Source: Acephala macrosclerotiorum (taxonomy: Eukaryota > Ascomycota > Leotiomycetes > Helotiales > Mollisiaceae). From it: a stretch of 64,000 nucleotides of DNA. Shown in pieces: positions 25,071 through 36,049 of the stretch; the first letter of the stretch is position 1, and every line of letters begins with the position of its first letter. The position numbers and the translations under genes were made by a program. The notes below the pieces were generated by a model that was not told the origin of the DNA, did no database searches, and worked only from the letters and a program-made list of their open reading frames with translations. Location: the NCBI GenBank assembly GCA_014904845.1, contig MU119329.1, forward strand, positions 1,510 to 65,509. The letters run 5' to 3'.

Positions 25071-25266
25071 TTTTATACTTGAAGAATTGTAAAAAACTAA
25101 AAGAGCGATCTTTTAGACTTCTAGAATCTTGACTTTTAACTAAAAACTGTGTCGAACGAGGTCTCATTGTTCTAATTAAGAATAACAAAGTTGGCCCACG
25201 ATAGTCATCAGGCCATAATATCGGCCTTGCAGGAATCATTGCAATTTGCAAAGCCGGGAGAAAGTA

Positions 25267-27148
25267 CTAGGCTACCCTCGCCCGTTTAGATGGGCCTGGA
25301 ATGCATCCTGACGAAGAGTCTGAAGAACTGCCATCCAATCTCTCTTCCTCCACAAAGCATCGCTTGTTGTTGCTAGCACGAACACCTCTTCCGCCGCCAT
25401 CCAGTTCTTCACGCTGCTTCTCTTCTCTCTCTGTCTCGTCTGCTTCGTCGAGACATCGCTTGATTTGGGCCAGTGCGTCCTCCGGATAATGATGCAGATC
25501 TCGGAGATGAACCAAAAATGCTTCAGATGTATATGTTTCCTGGGAAGTAGAGCATTGATCTTCTCCACAATGCCAGCCAAATTCAATTTCGCACCTTGCT
25601 TTGCCTTTTTGATGATGATATTTTTCGAGTGCATTAGCTAAAGAGTTCTGCGCTCTTGCTTGCACCTTTCGTTGACTAGGATCGTTGAGGAGCTTAACCC
25701 AGCTTGGTAGAGGCAAATCCGTGCCCTCGCTACAAGTCCGCATTCGCTTGAGCTCCGGCTTGACATCGTAGACCGAGTTCCAATCCAAGAGGTAATTGTC
25801 GTCACAGAACTTGTGCCATGGCTTCAAATGCTCGGTCACAAAAGTTCGGAACTCCGTAATGGCCCATAGGTGGATCTGATCAACAAGCGATAAAAGTTCC
25901 CAGGCCGCGCGCTCATTGGTAACCCGAGCGCTCCATACTCTTTGGAAGATCTGTATAAAGATAATCAGCTCAAGGCCTTTGCACCGATGCGAAGTTACGC
26001 ACATAGACCGTCTTACTCATTCCCTCCGTTCCTGCGTACTCCTTTACTTGTCGAGGACGCTGGTAGCCCACTAGCAGGTGCCAATGCGCGCCAAAAGATG
26101 TGAGAGCGAAAACCTGATATTGATGGCTTTTCTTCGTCTGGTATATTTTGGCAGAGCCAACCGGGCCGGGCGTACGCGCTAGATTATCAAGCATGTCAAG
26201 GTAGCAAGCTCCTCCTTGACATGCCTGACGGCGTGCTTCGCGGCAGTCTCCACTCCAGCCTTTTGCTTCGTATACCGCAAATGGGAATACAAGGTCAGAT
26301 TCGCCCCATTTAGGGTCACCTAACAGCCCACACTTTCGATGCAACAAGAGTCTCTCTAACCGTTCTCGACTCAGCTCGTCTGTTTGGACTGGAGAGCCAC
26401 TCGTGGAATCCGAGAATGTGGCGAGGCCGAATGTTGCATCAGGTATGCGATTTACGACAGTTGACTCGCCGGTAAGAGTGCATAGGACTGGGTGAGTTTT
26501 TGACATCTCGGTAAAATAGTCGTGCTTATCTCTATAGTTAGGGTTAGCCCAAGCACCTCATTCTAGGGGGTTTGGCCTTACACCTCAAGACAAGGATCGT
26601 TTCTCATTTTATTGAAAACGTCCGCCCAAGCATCTGCCTCCCATGCATATTCGCTCTTGTGTCGGGTTTCGTTATCTATATTATGCTCCATGATGATGCG
26701 AGCTCGTTTTCTCCTGTCCCACTCACTCCGATCATCCCAATCGATGTTTTTAAAGGAAGGGACCCAGACCTTCCGATCAACGGTCACTAACTTTGGCCGG
26801 AAATCGTTAAAGTAGTAAATGCCTCGGGCATTTAACGCATAATCTTTTCCGTAATTATCGATCATAGAAGGGGGATAATTCGTTGTTGGATTGAAGGCCC
26901 TAACCAACGATTAGTATACTGAGTCGTTTGACTGTAGGAATTCAAACTCACCGGCCATCATTTGCATATAAATATTCGATATCACGTCGCAACTTCTCCT
27001 CCGACCCTCTAAATTCCTTCATATCCACCGATCGTGGTTTTACGACAACATCGAGTATTCCGACAAACTGCTTCCTCAACTGCTGCCTGTTTTCCGGCCT
27101 CAAAAATTCCTTCTGCTTCTCACGATACTCCTTTCTATACTCGCTCAT
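25267..27148 (-). CDS. PD-(D/E)XK nuclease-like domain protein with C-terminal zinc-finger-like segment
   Basis: Four exons (27148-26952, 26899-26582, 26531-25985, 25950-25267) sum to 1,746 nt, or 581 aa, and all phases agree. The last intron would be only 34 nt, which is unusually short. The start is ATG 27148 (MSEYRKEYREK). A nuclease-fold core is suggested by RIPDATFGLATF followed by SDLVFPFAVYEAK, giving PD...E-x-K. The core continues with CREARRQACQGG, LDMLDNLAR, YQVFALTSFGAHW and LLSLVDQIHLWAITEFRTFV, the pattern of a fungal repeat-expanded family usually labelled PD-(D/E)XK nuclease-like. Near residue 480-510, CGEDQC...FLVHLRDLHH resembles a C2H2 finger, and the tail is acidic and then basic (GPSKRARVA), perhaps a nuclear signal. 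DNA cleavage is inferred from the motif only. It lies between the 2,065-bp TIR element and a MITE, and appears intact. Confidence 0.7.
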
Positions 27149-27773
27149 GGTCGTTTCGGCGGAAACCACCGGCGCATCATCTGGAAGTATGTCTGCGAAT
27201 TGACAACGAAATGTTGGACAATCCCGTCGCTATTTGTGTACTTGATGAATGGATATTTTAAAATTTTCTACAACCAAGAGAATTTTCGACTTTATAGAAA
27301 GAAGTCAAGTTGCATTATTTGTGGCAGTGCGGCTCGGTGAGCCTCGCGCTGCGGGCCAAGAGGGGTTCGTCAAATTTGCGTTCGCACAACAACCTCAGCC
27401 CAGGAAATGCGCCTCTTTCTGCCTTGCGGCAACTGGCAGGTGTGCATGAATGAGATGGTGGCTGTATGGAATTGTTGGTTCCTCGGCGGCTTAGTATTGG
27501 TTGTTGGAAAGGACCCATTCCGGCCTCGCAGGTAGACGCTACCACATTTAGCCCAAAGTCCGATTCTGAAACAAAGGGGCATTGCTGTGCGTGAAACTTG
27601 GCTGCGCACTCCATAAATTTACTGCACAAAAAGATAAATATAATTTCAGGAACATCGTTTGCCGGTTATCTATCTCAAAGTAGCCTAGTTAACGAATTAC
27701 AGCCAGTCCCAATGGAAGTGTGTTGGTAGGGTAACCACAGTGCCGTCTCGGCGCCGCCGAGGCGCTGAATCTA

Positions 27774-28020
27774 CGAGGGCGCGGTTTTAAAGTAATGATC
27801 CATGCACGTGATCTATGCACTTTATTAAAACACTAAAAATAATGTATTTAAGTATTATATTAATCATATAATTATTTAATAACTGTTTATAATTATCCAT
27901 GAAATACGAAGGCACAGTTTTAAATTAATAAGCTTAGTCTAAGTATTTTTACTGCAAAATTCTTGATTTTGGGTGAGGAAAGCTCGGACCATGGCTCATT
28001 ACTTTAAAACCGCGCCTTCG
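27774..28020. mobile_element. 247-bp MITE-like element with TA duplication
   Basis: The left end CGAGGGCGCGGTTTTAAAGT and the right end are inverted repeats over 31 bp with two differences, flanked by TA (27772-27773 and 28021-28022). A third, degraded copy of the end sequence (CGAAGGCACAGTTTTAAAT) starts at 27907 in direct orientation to the left end. There is no coding capacity. The traits fit a non-autonomous Tc1/mariner-type element. Confidence 0.8.
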
Positions 28021-28022
28021 TA

Positions 28023-28788
28023 GTCGTCAAGTGTGGTCGTGATTTGATTGTCAGCTTTGGAGCTACTAGATAGGTAATGTTAAGTCTACGCTGCCGATCG
28101 TTTCCGTGCTCCGATCTTCATTACCGGGCTCCTCTGAAAGATTGATCAGATTTGTTTCGACATTTTCTCTTTTGACATACCTTCCGATTCAGAGGGGGAT
28201 GTATCTTACCGATATATCATCGCTTCAGCTAGCACGATCGCAAGGTTCTCTAGATTAACTTCGAACCGCGAGTTCTCTCTCTGCCCATTCTTCAGGTCAA
28301 TATCGAGAATTCGATGCTACTCAAGTGACGGTATTCGTGTTCGTGAAATCGTGGGATCAAGATCAACACTGATTGCTACGAAAGCGCCGCGAGAGCCATC
28401 GGATATTCTGTGGATGTCTGTGGACCTCAAATACGCCAAGTACGCGTGCTGCTCAAAACATATCGACACCAATACTCTGCCAAACAATCGAAGAAAGGAT
28501 CATTTGGATTCGTTCAGCCCTATTCTCCACGCACGTGGACCTCACGAGATGTCGTTAGTTTCTGATCCTTGAGGGTTCCAAGAACATTCTCATTACCCGA
28601 TAAGAAATATATAACCTGCGTATAAAAAGATAGGTTACCCCAAGTAATATGCACTATTCAATCGAAAATTCGATTTTGCATTCCGCGGAACATAATTTGT
28701 CGTTTTCTTCGCTTCGTTCCTCGACAGCCTTTCTAGTCGTCACATGTTTCCTAATTAGGCAACCGCCACAGTATTCACATTCGTTATC
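28023..28788. other. intergenic region upstream of the tyrosinase relic
   Basis: No gene or repeat structure is supported here beyond short open frames. Confidence 0.35.
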
Positions 28789-29910
28789 ATGCTGTTTCTT
28801 TCGGTCCTCCTGGGCCTCACAGCTCTCTCGAGTACAGCTCCTTACTACGCTCGTGACACCAATTCCACGAACACCGCTCTCACGCCAGGACACTACCTGT
28901 CCGAGAGCATCACCAACCGAACCTTCTACAACAACTCCTGTACTGCCGAGACCGCCTCCGTCCGCAAAGAATAGCGATCCCTAACGGATGCTGAGAAGCA
29001 GGCTTTCATTGATGCTGAACTCTGTCTCATGGCTCTGTCAAACAAGTCAAATCTGCCAGGTGCCACAACTCGATTCGACGATTTTCAAACTGCGTATCAG
29101 CAGGGCACCAACACAACATATGGCGATGTCATCCACTACACTGTATGATGGCCTTACACTACCCTCCCAGTCACACCTCTCCTGCAAAATGCTGACAGTG
29201 GTACGACAGGGTTAGTTCCTAGCCTGGCACCGCTAGCAAATGCACACCCACGAAACCGTCCTCAGAACAGGATGCAACTACACCGGCGCACTCCCCTGGT
29301 GGGACGAAGCCCTCGACGCCGCCTCAGGCGATTTCTTCCAATCAGACATGTAGAGCTACCATGGTTCGGCGGCAACGGCTCCTCCGTCGACAACTGCGTC
29401 ACCACCGGTCCTTTCGCAAGTCGGATAGAACACACTGGACGGCTTGAAGAGACGACGGATTATTGTTTTGCGAGGAAGTTTAATCAGACAAAGGGGTTGA
29501 GTTATGGTGCGAGGAGTAATGTTGAGGATTGTTATGAGTTTGGTGGGGAGGACTTTGAGGATTTTTATGGGTGTATGGCGTATTATCCGCATATAGCGGG
29601 GCATCAGGCTACTGGTGGAGTGGTGAGTGAGGGTTTTTGGGCAAAGGAGATTTATACTGACTTGATTTAGATGACCGATGTCGACAGCTCGCCTGGAGAT
29701 TCAGTCTTCTATCAACACCACAACTACCTAGATCGTCTGTACTGGCAATGAGTTCTGGTCTTTACCCAGGTGAATAAGACCGAGCGTAATTGTCCCATTT
29801 CTTCATCCGAGGACAAGGCATGGCACACTGGGCCAGGGTCCTTATGCAGTAAGTCGTATCGCAGAACGAGTCGATATCCTGAAGCAAGCATGGTACCAGT
29901 CATCGTGATG
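28789..29910 (+). pseudogene. tyrosinase (common central domain) pseudogene
   Basis: A secreted copper phenol oxidase gene that no longer reads through. It starts with a signal peptide (MLFLSVLLGLTALSS). A Cys-containing segment with VRKE-stop-RSL follows, where tyrosinases have R(K/R)EWR, so TGG appears to have become TAG at 28971. Recognisable blocks are DAEKQAFIDAELCL, FLAWHR (CuA site, about 29217), then RTGCNYTGALPWWDEALDA in another frame, NNCV-like SVDNCVTTGPF, and SPGDSVFYQHHNYLDRLYWQ (CuB site, about 29700), followed by a stop. Several frame changes and stops (about 29147, 29238, 29352, 29668, 29750) interrupt it. The CuA and CuB histidines are still visible in pieces. RIP-type and indel decay are both present. 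Confidence 0.85.
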
Positions 29911-30286
29911 TTTGAGAACTATTGGGGAGGAAAGGGTTGACCATACAGCAATAGACGTGGACTTATTGAGCCGGACTTACCCAAGCTACTAATGAGCAAT
30001 TATATTCCGACAAGATTTCTTCTGGAAACTTCAGAGTTTTGTCTTCATGTGTGATGACCAGATTTCCACCATTTCGTTTTGAAGGCAAGGCAATGTACAA
30101 TGTGCCGAAGACTCCCTTAGTAGAGCTGCATGCAGCGTCAGTATGAGAACCTACGCCAAAATCCCGATCGCGAGGGTCTGCCTTTCGGGTGAGCTTGCTT
30201 TGCTACCTAGTGCATACAGCATCAAGGCAGACCTCTCAGTGATTACTCCCTTCTCAGCTGCCAGGCTGGTACAGTGCCGCGTCATG

Positions 30287-31637
30287 AGTCTGAGCCAATT
30301 AAGCGAAAACGCGTAAAAACGCGCCACGCGCTTCCTACTCTCTTTTCTTCTACACACTAAAATGCCACCTGAACGCACTCCTTTAGGCAATTCCTCTGGG
30401 AATAGGCAATTTAACCATGAGCTTACTCCATATCAACGTGGTATTGCTATTGGCATGCAGTTTAAAGGCGCCAAAATCCCCGAAGTTACAGCCACTCTAA
30501 ATTGCTCTCGCGGAGCCATTCGAAGCACCTTCTCTCTCGCCCATTTACGCAATGACGGAGAATCACAACCTCAAATGGGCGGACCTAAGTGTTATACCGA
30601 AGCTGACGAACGATTATTACTTCGACATGTACGAGCACATCCAAAAGACAACTATCCAGCTCTCAAAAAGAAGCTTAATCTCGGAATGAGCAAGTCTACT
30701 ATCGATCGAGTTCTCAAAAAACATGGCATACACAATTGGAGAGCTAGAAAGCGCCCGTTCCTTATAGAGGCACATGTGGCTAAGAGGTTAGCTTGGTATT
30801 TGAAGTATAGGGGTAGAAACAAAGAGGAATAGGGAATGTATATGTGGAGTAATGAGTGTTCGGTAGAGCGGGGGCGGGGAAAACAGACCGAATGGGTCTT
30901 TCGAACTGCGAACTAAGTGTGGGATAAATCGATGATCCAAACGTATGATTGCAATAAGAATATAAAAGTTATGGTCTGGGGATGCTTTTGGGATACTGGG
31001 AGAATCAATCTCTATATCATGGATCGAGATTTCGAGTCTGCAAAACATGGGTACTCTGCCAATTCTTATTTAGAGGTTTTAAACGCAGAAGTCAAGCCAG
31101 CAGTTCAATCTTTGGACTCTGAGTATATCTTTATGCAAAATAATGCCTCTATTCATCGGGCAATCAAAGTACGAAACTGGTTTCAAGAGAATGGGATCGA
31201 ACAAATCGAAGATTGGCCTCTTTACTCTCTCGATTTGAACCCAATCGAGCACATTTAGTAGGAGCTTAAAAAGAGAGTTTTTGAGATGTTTCTAGAGATC
31301 GTAGAGGATAAAAGTGAGAGTGAATATTCAAGACAACGACTTGAAAGTGCTCTACAAGCAGCATGAGATACAATAGACAAAGAGGTCTTTGATAATCTAA
31401 AAGAGAGTATAGTCAATCGAATTGAGGCTTGCATCGAGGCAAAAGGATGGCACACAAAATATTGAAATGAGTTTTCAATATTTACGGACTTTTTTTTTAT
31501 CGAAAAGTAGCTGATTTATGCGTCAATCAATAGAATCAATCAGATCTTGAATCAGACGGAAAATGGTAGAATTATATGGATTTTTGTAAATTAAAATTAT
31601 GATGAGGTGCGGGGTAAAAATAAAATGGCTCAGACTC
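30287..31637 (+). mobile_element. degenerate Tc1/mariner-family element
   Basis: The element is about 1.35 kb, bounded by short inverted repeats. The left end is AGTCTGAGCCAATT and the right end, reversed, is AGTCTGAGCCATTT. No clean TA duplication is seen at these exact edges, so they may be off by a few bases. It contains a single broken transposase frame. The length is normal for Tc1-type elements. Confidence 0.7.
30362..31465 (+). pseudogene. Tc1/mariner transposase, inactivated
   Basis: One frame runs from ATG 30362 (MPPERTPLG) through a paired helix-turn-helix region (ELTPYQRGIAIGMQFKG; KSTIDRVLKKHGIHNWRAR), then WSNECSVERG, MVWGCFW, FMQNNASIHRA and LDLNPIEH. It ends at TGA 31463. Stops interrupt it at 30830, 30914, 31256, 31259 and about 31366. 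The two stops at 31256-31261 replace the Trp-Trp that normally follows NPIEH. The first catalytic Asp (WSDEC) is Asn at 30851-30853 and the second (MQDNA) is Asn at 31139-31141. The element could not transpose itself. Most changes are G-to-A on the coding strand, as RIP would leave. Confidence 0.9.
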
Positions 31638-31639
31638 TT

Positions 31640-32560
31640 GACATGGTACTGTAGGTCCAAATACCACAGCTGGTAGTCTGTCAACGAACAACGACATGAT
31701 GTCTAAATTGATTGCGACTGCGCTCTCTTGACTGCTTGTTCCTCATTTCCGTATGTGCGCGGTTGTAGTTCTTTCTAGATGGGGATCGAAGCCTGCGAAG
31801 TCCGATTTGAGTGGAACAAATGGTGTTTTGTTTGTGCCGAGACGTGCGTTGGTAGGATAAGTTGAATCTATCGAAACCAAGTCAGCCCAGCTTCAAACAA
31901 ATAGGAACCCTCGTATCCTTACAGCACGCCAACTAGAATGTTTTTCCTGCTCTGGTAAGTCTGCCTCTCTTGATCCTTCACTCTGCCCGGAATTAGATTG
32001 AGGAAGCGTCCAGCCATCCTCCCTCTTCTGGCAGTGCAACAGGGCTCTCGATTTCATTGAAATATAAACATTAAGACTAGAGGCATATTCTACCACTTTT
32101 CAATCTTTAAATTCTTCGAAGGAAGCATCCTGCTCAGGTACATTGAGATAAGGCAATAATGATCAGTTCTGGACTGTGCGCTTAGCCGTGTAGCCCGGAT
32201 TCATGGTTTTGCCCAATTATAACACTAATCGAGTCACCGCCTTTGCCATCGCCATAATTTCTCCATGCCTCAACGTATACATATAGACTCAAATTCTTTC
32301 GCAAAAAGTTAGGAATGTATTCGCAATGAACTCAGGGAAGAATATAATATAACATCAATTCACGAGCAGGGACTCGGTGCTCAAGATAGTATGATCATTT
32401 TACTCGAGCTTCATCACGTGTCTTCGTGATTTAGCGTGTTTGTTTGTTTACTTTGCGATCGCCTCGACGACGACGACACAGTCATCTCCTATTGCAAGGA
32501 GGTCTATGACAATTATCAACATCAATCCGTAACGATCTGCCAAAAGCAGCTCTTTCACGA
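31640..32560. other. intergenic region
   Basis: No supported gene. The last 150 bp before 32563 are the likely promoter and leader of the CHORD-like gene. Confidence 0.4.
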
Positions 32561-32562
32561 CA

Positions 32563-33634
32563 ATGGCCGCCTATCCGATTCCCATAACGCGCATTGAAGG
32601 AGGTGGATACGTTACAGATGTCGATGTCTGGGGACGAACAATCGCAAGCAATCTCCCACCAACCCACATTCTACACCAGGAACTCGAGCAGTTGAAACAA
32701 CAAGCCGAAGACCATGCATCGGACAACCAGATACTCAGAGAAAAGATACAGGAATACAAGCATAAGGTGGTGGAATTGAGAACGAGGTTGCGGACAGAAG
32801 CATCAGCAGATGTCCGCCCCACACATTCATCGTTGTACCAAAGAATCGACAGTGCCATCAGCACGGCAGATGCGAATATACTAAGAGCTATACTGAGGGA
32901 AGTCTGCAGAGAGAGCGAGAAGGCTGCCAGTATCGCTGCGAGCATACTACCATCACCTCCGTCTCCAGTCTCAGAACGATCAACTGCGACCAGGGCATCA
33001 TCAACGGCTCGAACTACCAGCACTCGAAGGTCATCCGTCAGATTCCAAGAGCCTCCCATATCAGCCAGCGCACATCATCCTACAAGCATCCGCAGGGCTT
33101 CCCTGAAGATTCAAGACCCTCCCGTACCGGCTAGCGTAAATCGTTCTGCAGCAATTATGAAAGAACATGAACGTGAGATGCGGAGACGGAAGGCAAAACT
33201 TGCAGACGCTGAGCGGCAAGGCGAAGATGAAGAGGTTTCATATGACGCATATACGACACCACGACGAGCAAAGCGGCGTGCTGAGGATCCCGTAGAAGAG
33301 CCGTCAAGTCGGAAGCGTCGGTCAACAGCACCACTCACATGCACAAATTGCAACAAGGAATACAATCCATCCGAGAACGTAAGAGGGACTTGCAGAAGAC
33401 ATTCAGGTATGCTCGCGAAATTCAATGTCGTTAGATCTCCGCTGACAGTATCTAGGGTACAGAGAAGTCGACTCTAGCTGGGATCACGTTTGGTGTGATT
33501 GGGATGAATATGTCCACGGTCAGCGCGAAGGATATATCGACGATCCAGAATATGCAGAAGGCTTTGTGTGGTCGTGCTGTGGAGAATACTCGAACGTCAA
33601 GAGATGTACAGGTTCGAAGCACTCGAACAAGTAG
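32563..33634 (+). CDS. coiled-coil protein with C-terminal CHORD-like zinc-binding domain
   Basis: Two exons (32563-33406 and 33456-33634, 49-nt intron) sum to 1,023 nt, or 340 aa. Residues about 35-85 form a heptad-rich coiled coil (ELEQLKQQAEDHASDNQILR). The middle is Ser/Thr/Arg-rich, with two related segments (RRSSVRFQEPP and RRASLKIQDPP) spaced about 25 residues apart. Basic clusters (RRAKRRAEDP, SSRKRRS) may direct it to the nucleus. The tail has C-x2-C (CTNC), TCRRHSG, WSCCG, and CTGSKH. This order resembles CHORD zinc domains (C..C...C..HxG...WSCC...C..x.H), which in other proteins bind Hsp90 or Sgt1 partners. I do not recognise the full-length protein, and the CHORD comparison is by pattern only. 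Confidence 0.8.
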
Positions 33635-33639
33635 GAGGC

Positions 33640-35715
33640 AAGGCTAAGTGATTCGGCGGGTTATATATGTTTTCAAAGATTAGGTTTTGTCGTTCCATAC
33701 CCATTTTCGCTTTTTTGTAAGATCTTTTCTGGGTTGATCTTTGTTCAGGATAGAGTTTGGATCATTTGTTCATTTGCTTTTCATTGGATATCGTTTGGAA
33801 GTAGGTGTATACCCAGGATGGCATACTTGAGATCTGGAAATAGGCTGGTGTTGGTCAAGGTGTGAGGCGCGAGAATAATGTCCCAAAATTCTTTGATGTT
33901 TTCTGTATTATGAACGTTTTCTAGGCTATTCTCTTTGATGTTCCCTCACTCTGCCTCAATTATTGGAAGCTGTGTGTTTTCACCGCAATCCCAGGCCCTA
34001 GCAGAAATGTGAACAGTTAGGTCTTTTCTCGAACATTACAGTTTCCATCTATATTGCATGATTAAATCTATTCTCCGAACATTTGATACCGAAGGTATGC
34101 ACTGTATTCTCGAGGCAATCTCATCAAGTTGAGATTGCATTCTCACCACTTATGAACACCTGCCTGCTTAAAGGTTGTTTGGTGGGTAATAGAAGGCTAA
34201 CGACTGAGTGGCATATTCTTACGACATGTAAGAGTCGAAAATGGTTCGCGCGAATACTACCACGTCCAGCCTTCCTTCCTTCCTAGCTTCCTTCGTAGGC
34301 TCAATTATCATTTCCCTCTCCGCACCCCTCGCAGCCGGTTTCTCGATCGCAAAAAATCACCTAGACGCTAGCCGCTAGCCGCTAGGTCTTGATCGAGCAG
34401 TGGTCCACATGCCCTCGAGCTACGTTCTTCATGTACTGGTTAATATCATTGGAGTCTTGACGAAACATCGTGGGGTTTTATCTGAAGGCAGCACAGCTGA
34501 TGGGTGCCAGCAGCTGGATGGCTACCGCACCAGTTCCCTGTGTGCAATGATGACCGAAATCGTGGTTACTTTGTTCGGGATGAGATTCCTTTGGGGCCAG
34601 GCTGCTGCTTCCCCTTCAATATTCGATCCTTCACTACCTTGTACATCTCTCAGGACGTACGCAGAAGGGCCGAGTAACTGCTCAATATGCAGATTGGAGA
34701 TTACGGCCTGATTGTCTGCATCTTTGTATGCGGTCTTGGGAATTGTGTTTAATGTTTTTGTTAGGAAATAAGATGCACCTGGGCCCTTTCGTGGTACTCG
34801 CACTGTCGAGCAGTTTTTACATGTTTCTTAATTAATTTTTTTTTTTTTTTTTGGAGAGTTGGATTGTGCGGGCAAATTTCACGGAAGAGACTTCGGAGGA
34901 TTTATACCGCGTTGAAAATTCTATAGCAGTAGATATTATTTATTGTTTGCTGCCAGTCATACTTGGGCTTTGGCCATTTATGTGGGCTGTGATCGGGAAG
35001 TGATAATGTGTTATACTGAAGCGCAGCATTATTGCCATAAATCTTCAATTATAATGCAGTAGCAAAAGAGCCGGCAGCAATATAATCCCAAGATAGGAAG
35101 GATGCACTTCAGCAAATCCACGCCAACTTCTTTTTAACCCTGGTGTAGATATGCTCCTATTTCTTTCAAGGTCGAGATACAGGCATATGACAAACGTAAA
35201 AGGAAGCCATGACTTCTGCTCCCGAGTGCGCTGGAACCGTTGTTGTTTGCAATGCTTGGTTCTTCGGTTCGGGCTTGATACTGATTTTATACTCCCAGCA
35301 GAACCCAAGTTCCTCTCATTCGACATTGGAAGCTCAAAGCATAGAGAAGACACAAACCATGGATTCACTTCCTCAAAGCCGAGTTGTTTCTCCCGCTCAG
35401 GCTTGAACACACTGTCAGAATGTCTGTCAAGCACGTGATTTTTGGCGCTAGTTTCAGGGGTTAAAAACTCTGATCTCGAGCTCTTGTAAAATGCAACTGA
35501 TTCTGATCTAATCTACTCTACCCTAAAGTGCTATTCTGACACACACCTCGAGTCATGATGAAATGTAGTGTATAGTTCTCAACCTCGTAGCCTTGAAACC
35601 CGTGAAGCTGGAGGCCTGTAAGAGCATAAATATGAGGAAAAAGGGCTTTCTCAAACTAATGCATTGAGGGCTACTAAGTCGTCTGCCGTTGCGGGCGAAC
35701 TCTCGAGCTGCCAGG
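33640..35715. other. intergenic region
   Basis: No gene is supported. Small features are a short tandem repeat of GCTAGCC at about 34369-34385 and a 20-nt T run near 34833-34852. Confidence 0.4.
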
Positions 35716-35719
35716 CCTA

Positions 35720-36045
35720 GGCTGCGCACGGGGCCCCCATGGGTCCCCTCCCATAGGGGATGCATAAAATATATAAAGCTAAAAAAAAATACGGCCGTTC
35801 GAAGAAAGTTATATGCGGCTAATTTTAAAATTTTAATTTTCAATTTTATTTTAAAAATCTTTTACATAAATTCAAAAATAATTTTTATTAAAAAAAAACT
35901 TTATACAAAATTATAAAAAATCTATTTTTATATGAGGCTCTATAAGGCCCCGTAGAGAAGTATAAAAAAACCCTCACCCAAAACCACCCCATGGGGTGGG
36001 GGGGAGAATAGGGTTTTATCCCCCATGGGTTTTTCGCGCGCAGCC
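35720..36045. mobile_element. MITE family M1, copy 1 (326 bp)
   Basis: The ends are inverted (GGCTGCGCACGGGGCCCCCA and, reversed from the right, GGCTGCGCGCGAAAAACCCA), flanked by TA at 35718-35719 and 36046-36047. The interior is AT-rich with CTATTTTTATATG near the right side. A second copy lies at 47465-47832. It shares CGAAGAAAGTT.TATGC.GCTAA, CTATTTTTATATG and TCCCCCATGG in the same order. No coding capacity. Confidence 0.85.
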
Positions 36046-36049
36046 TAGC

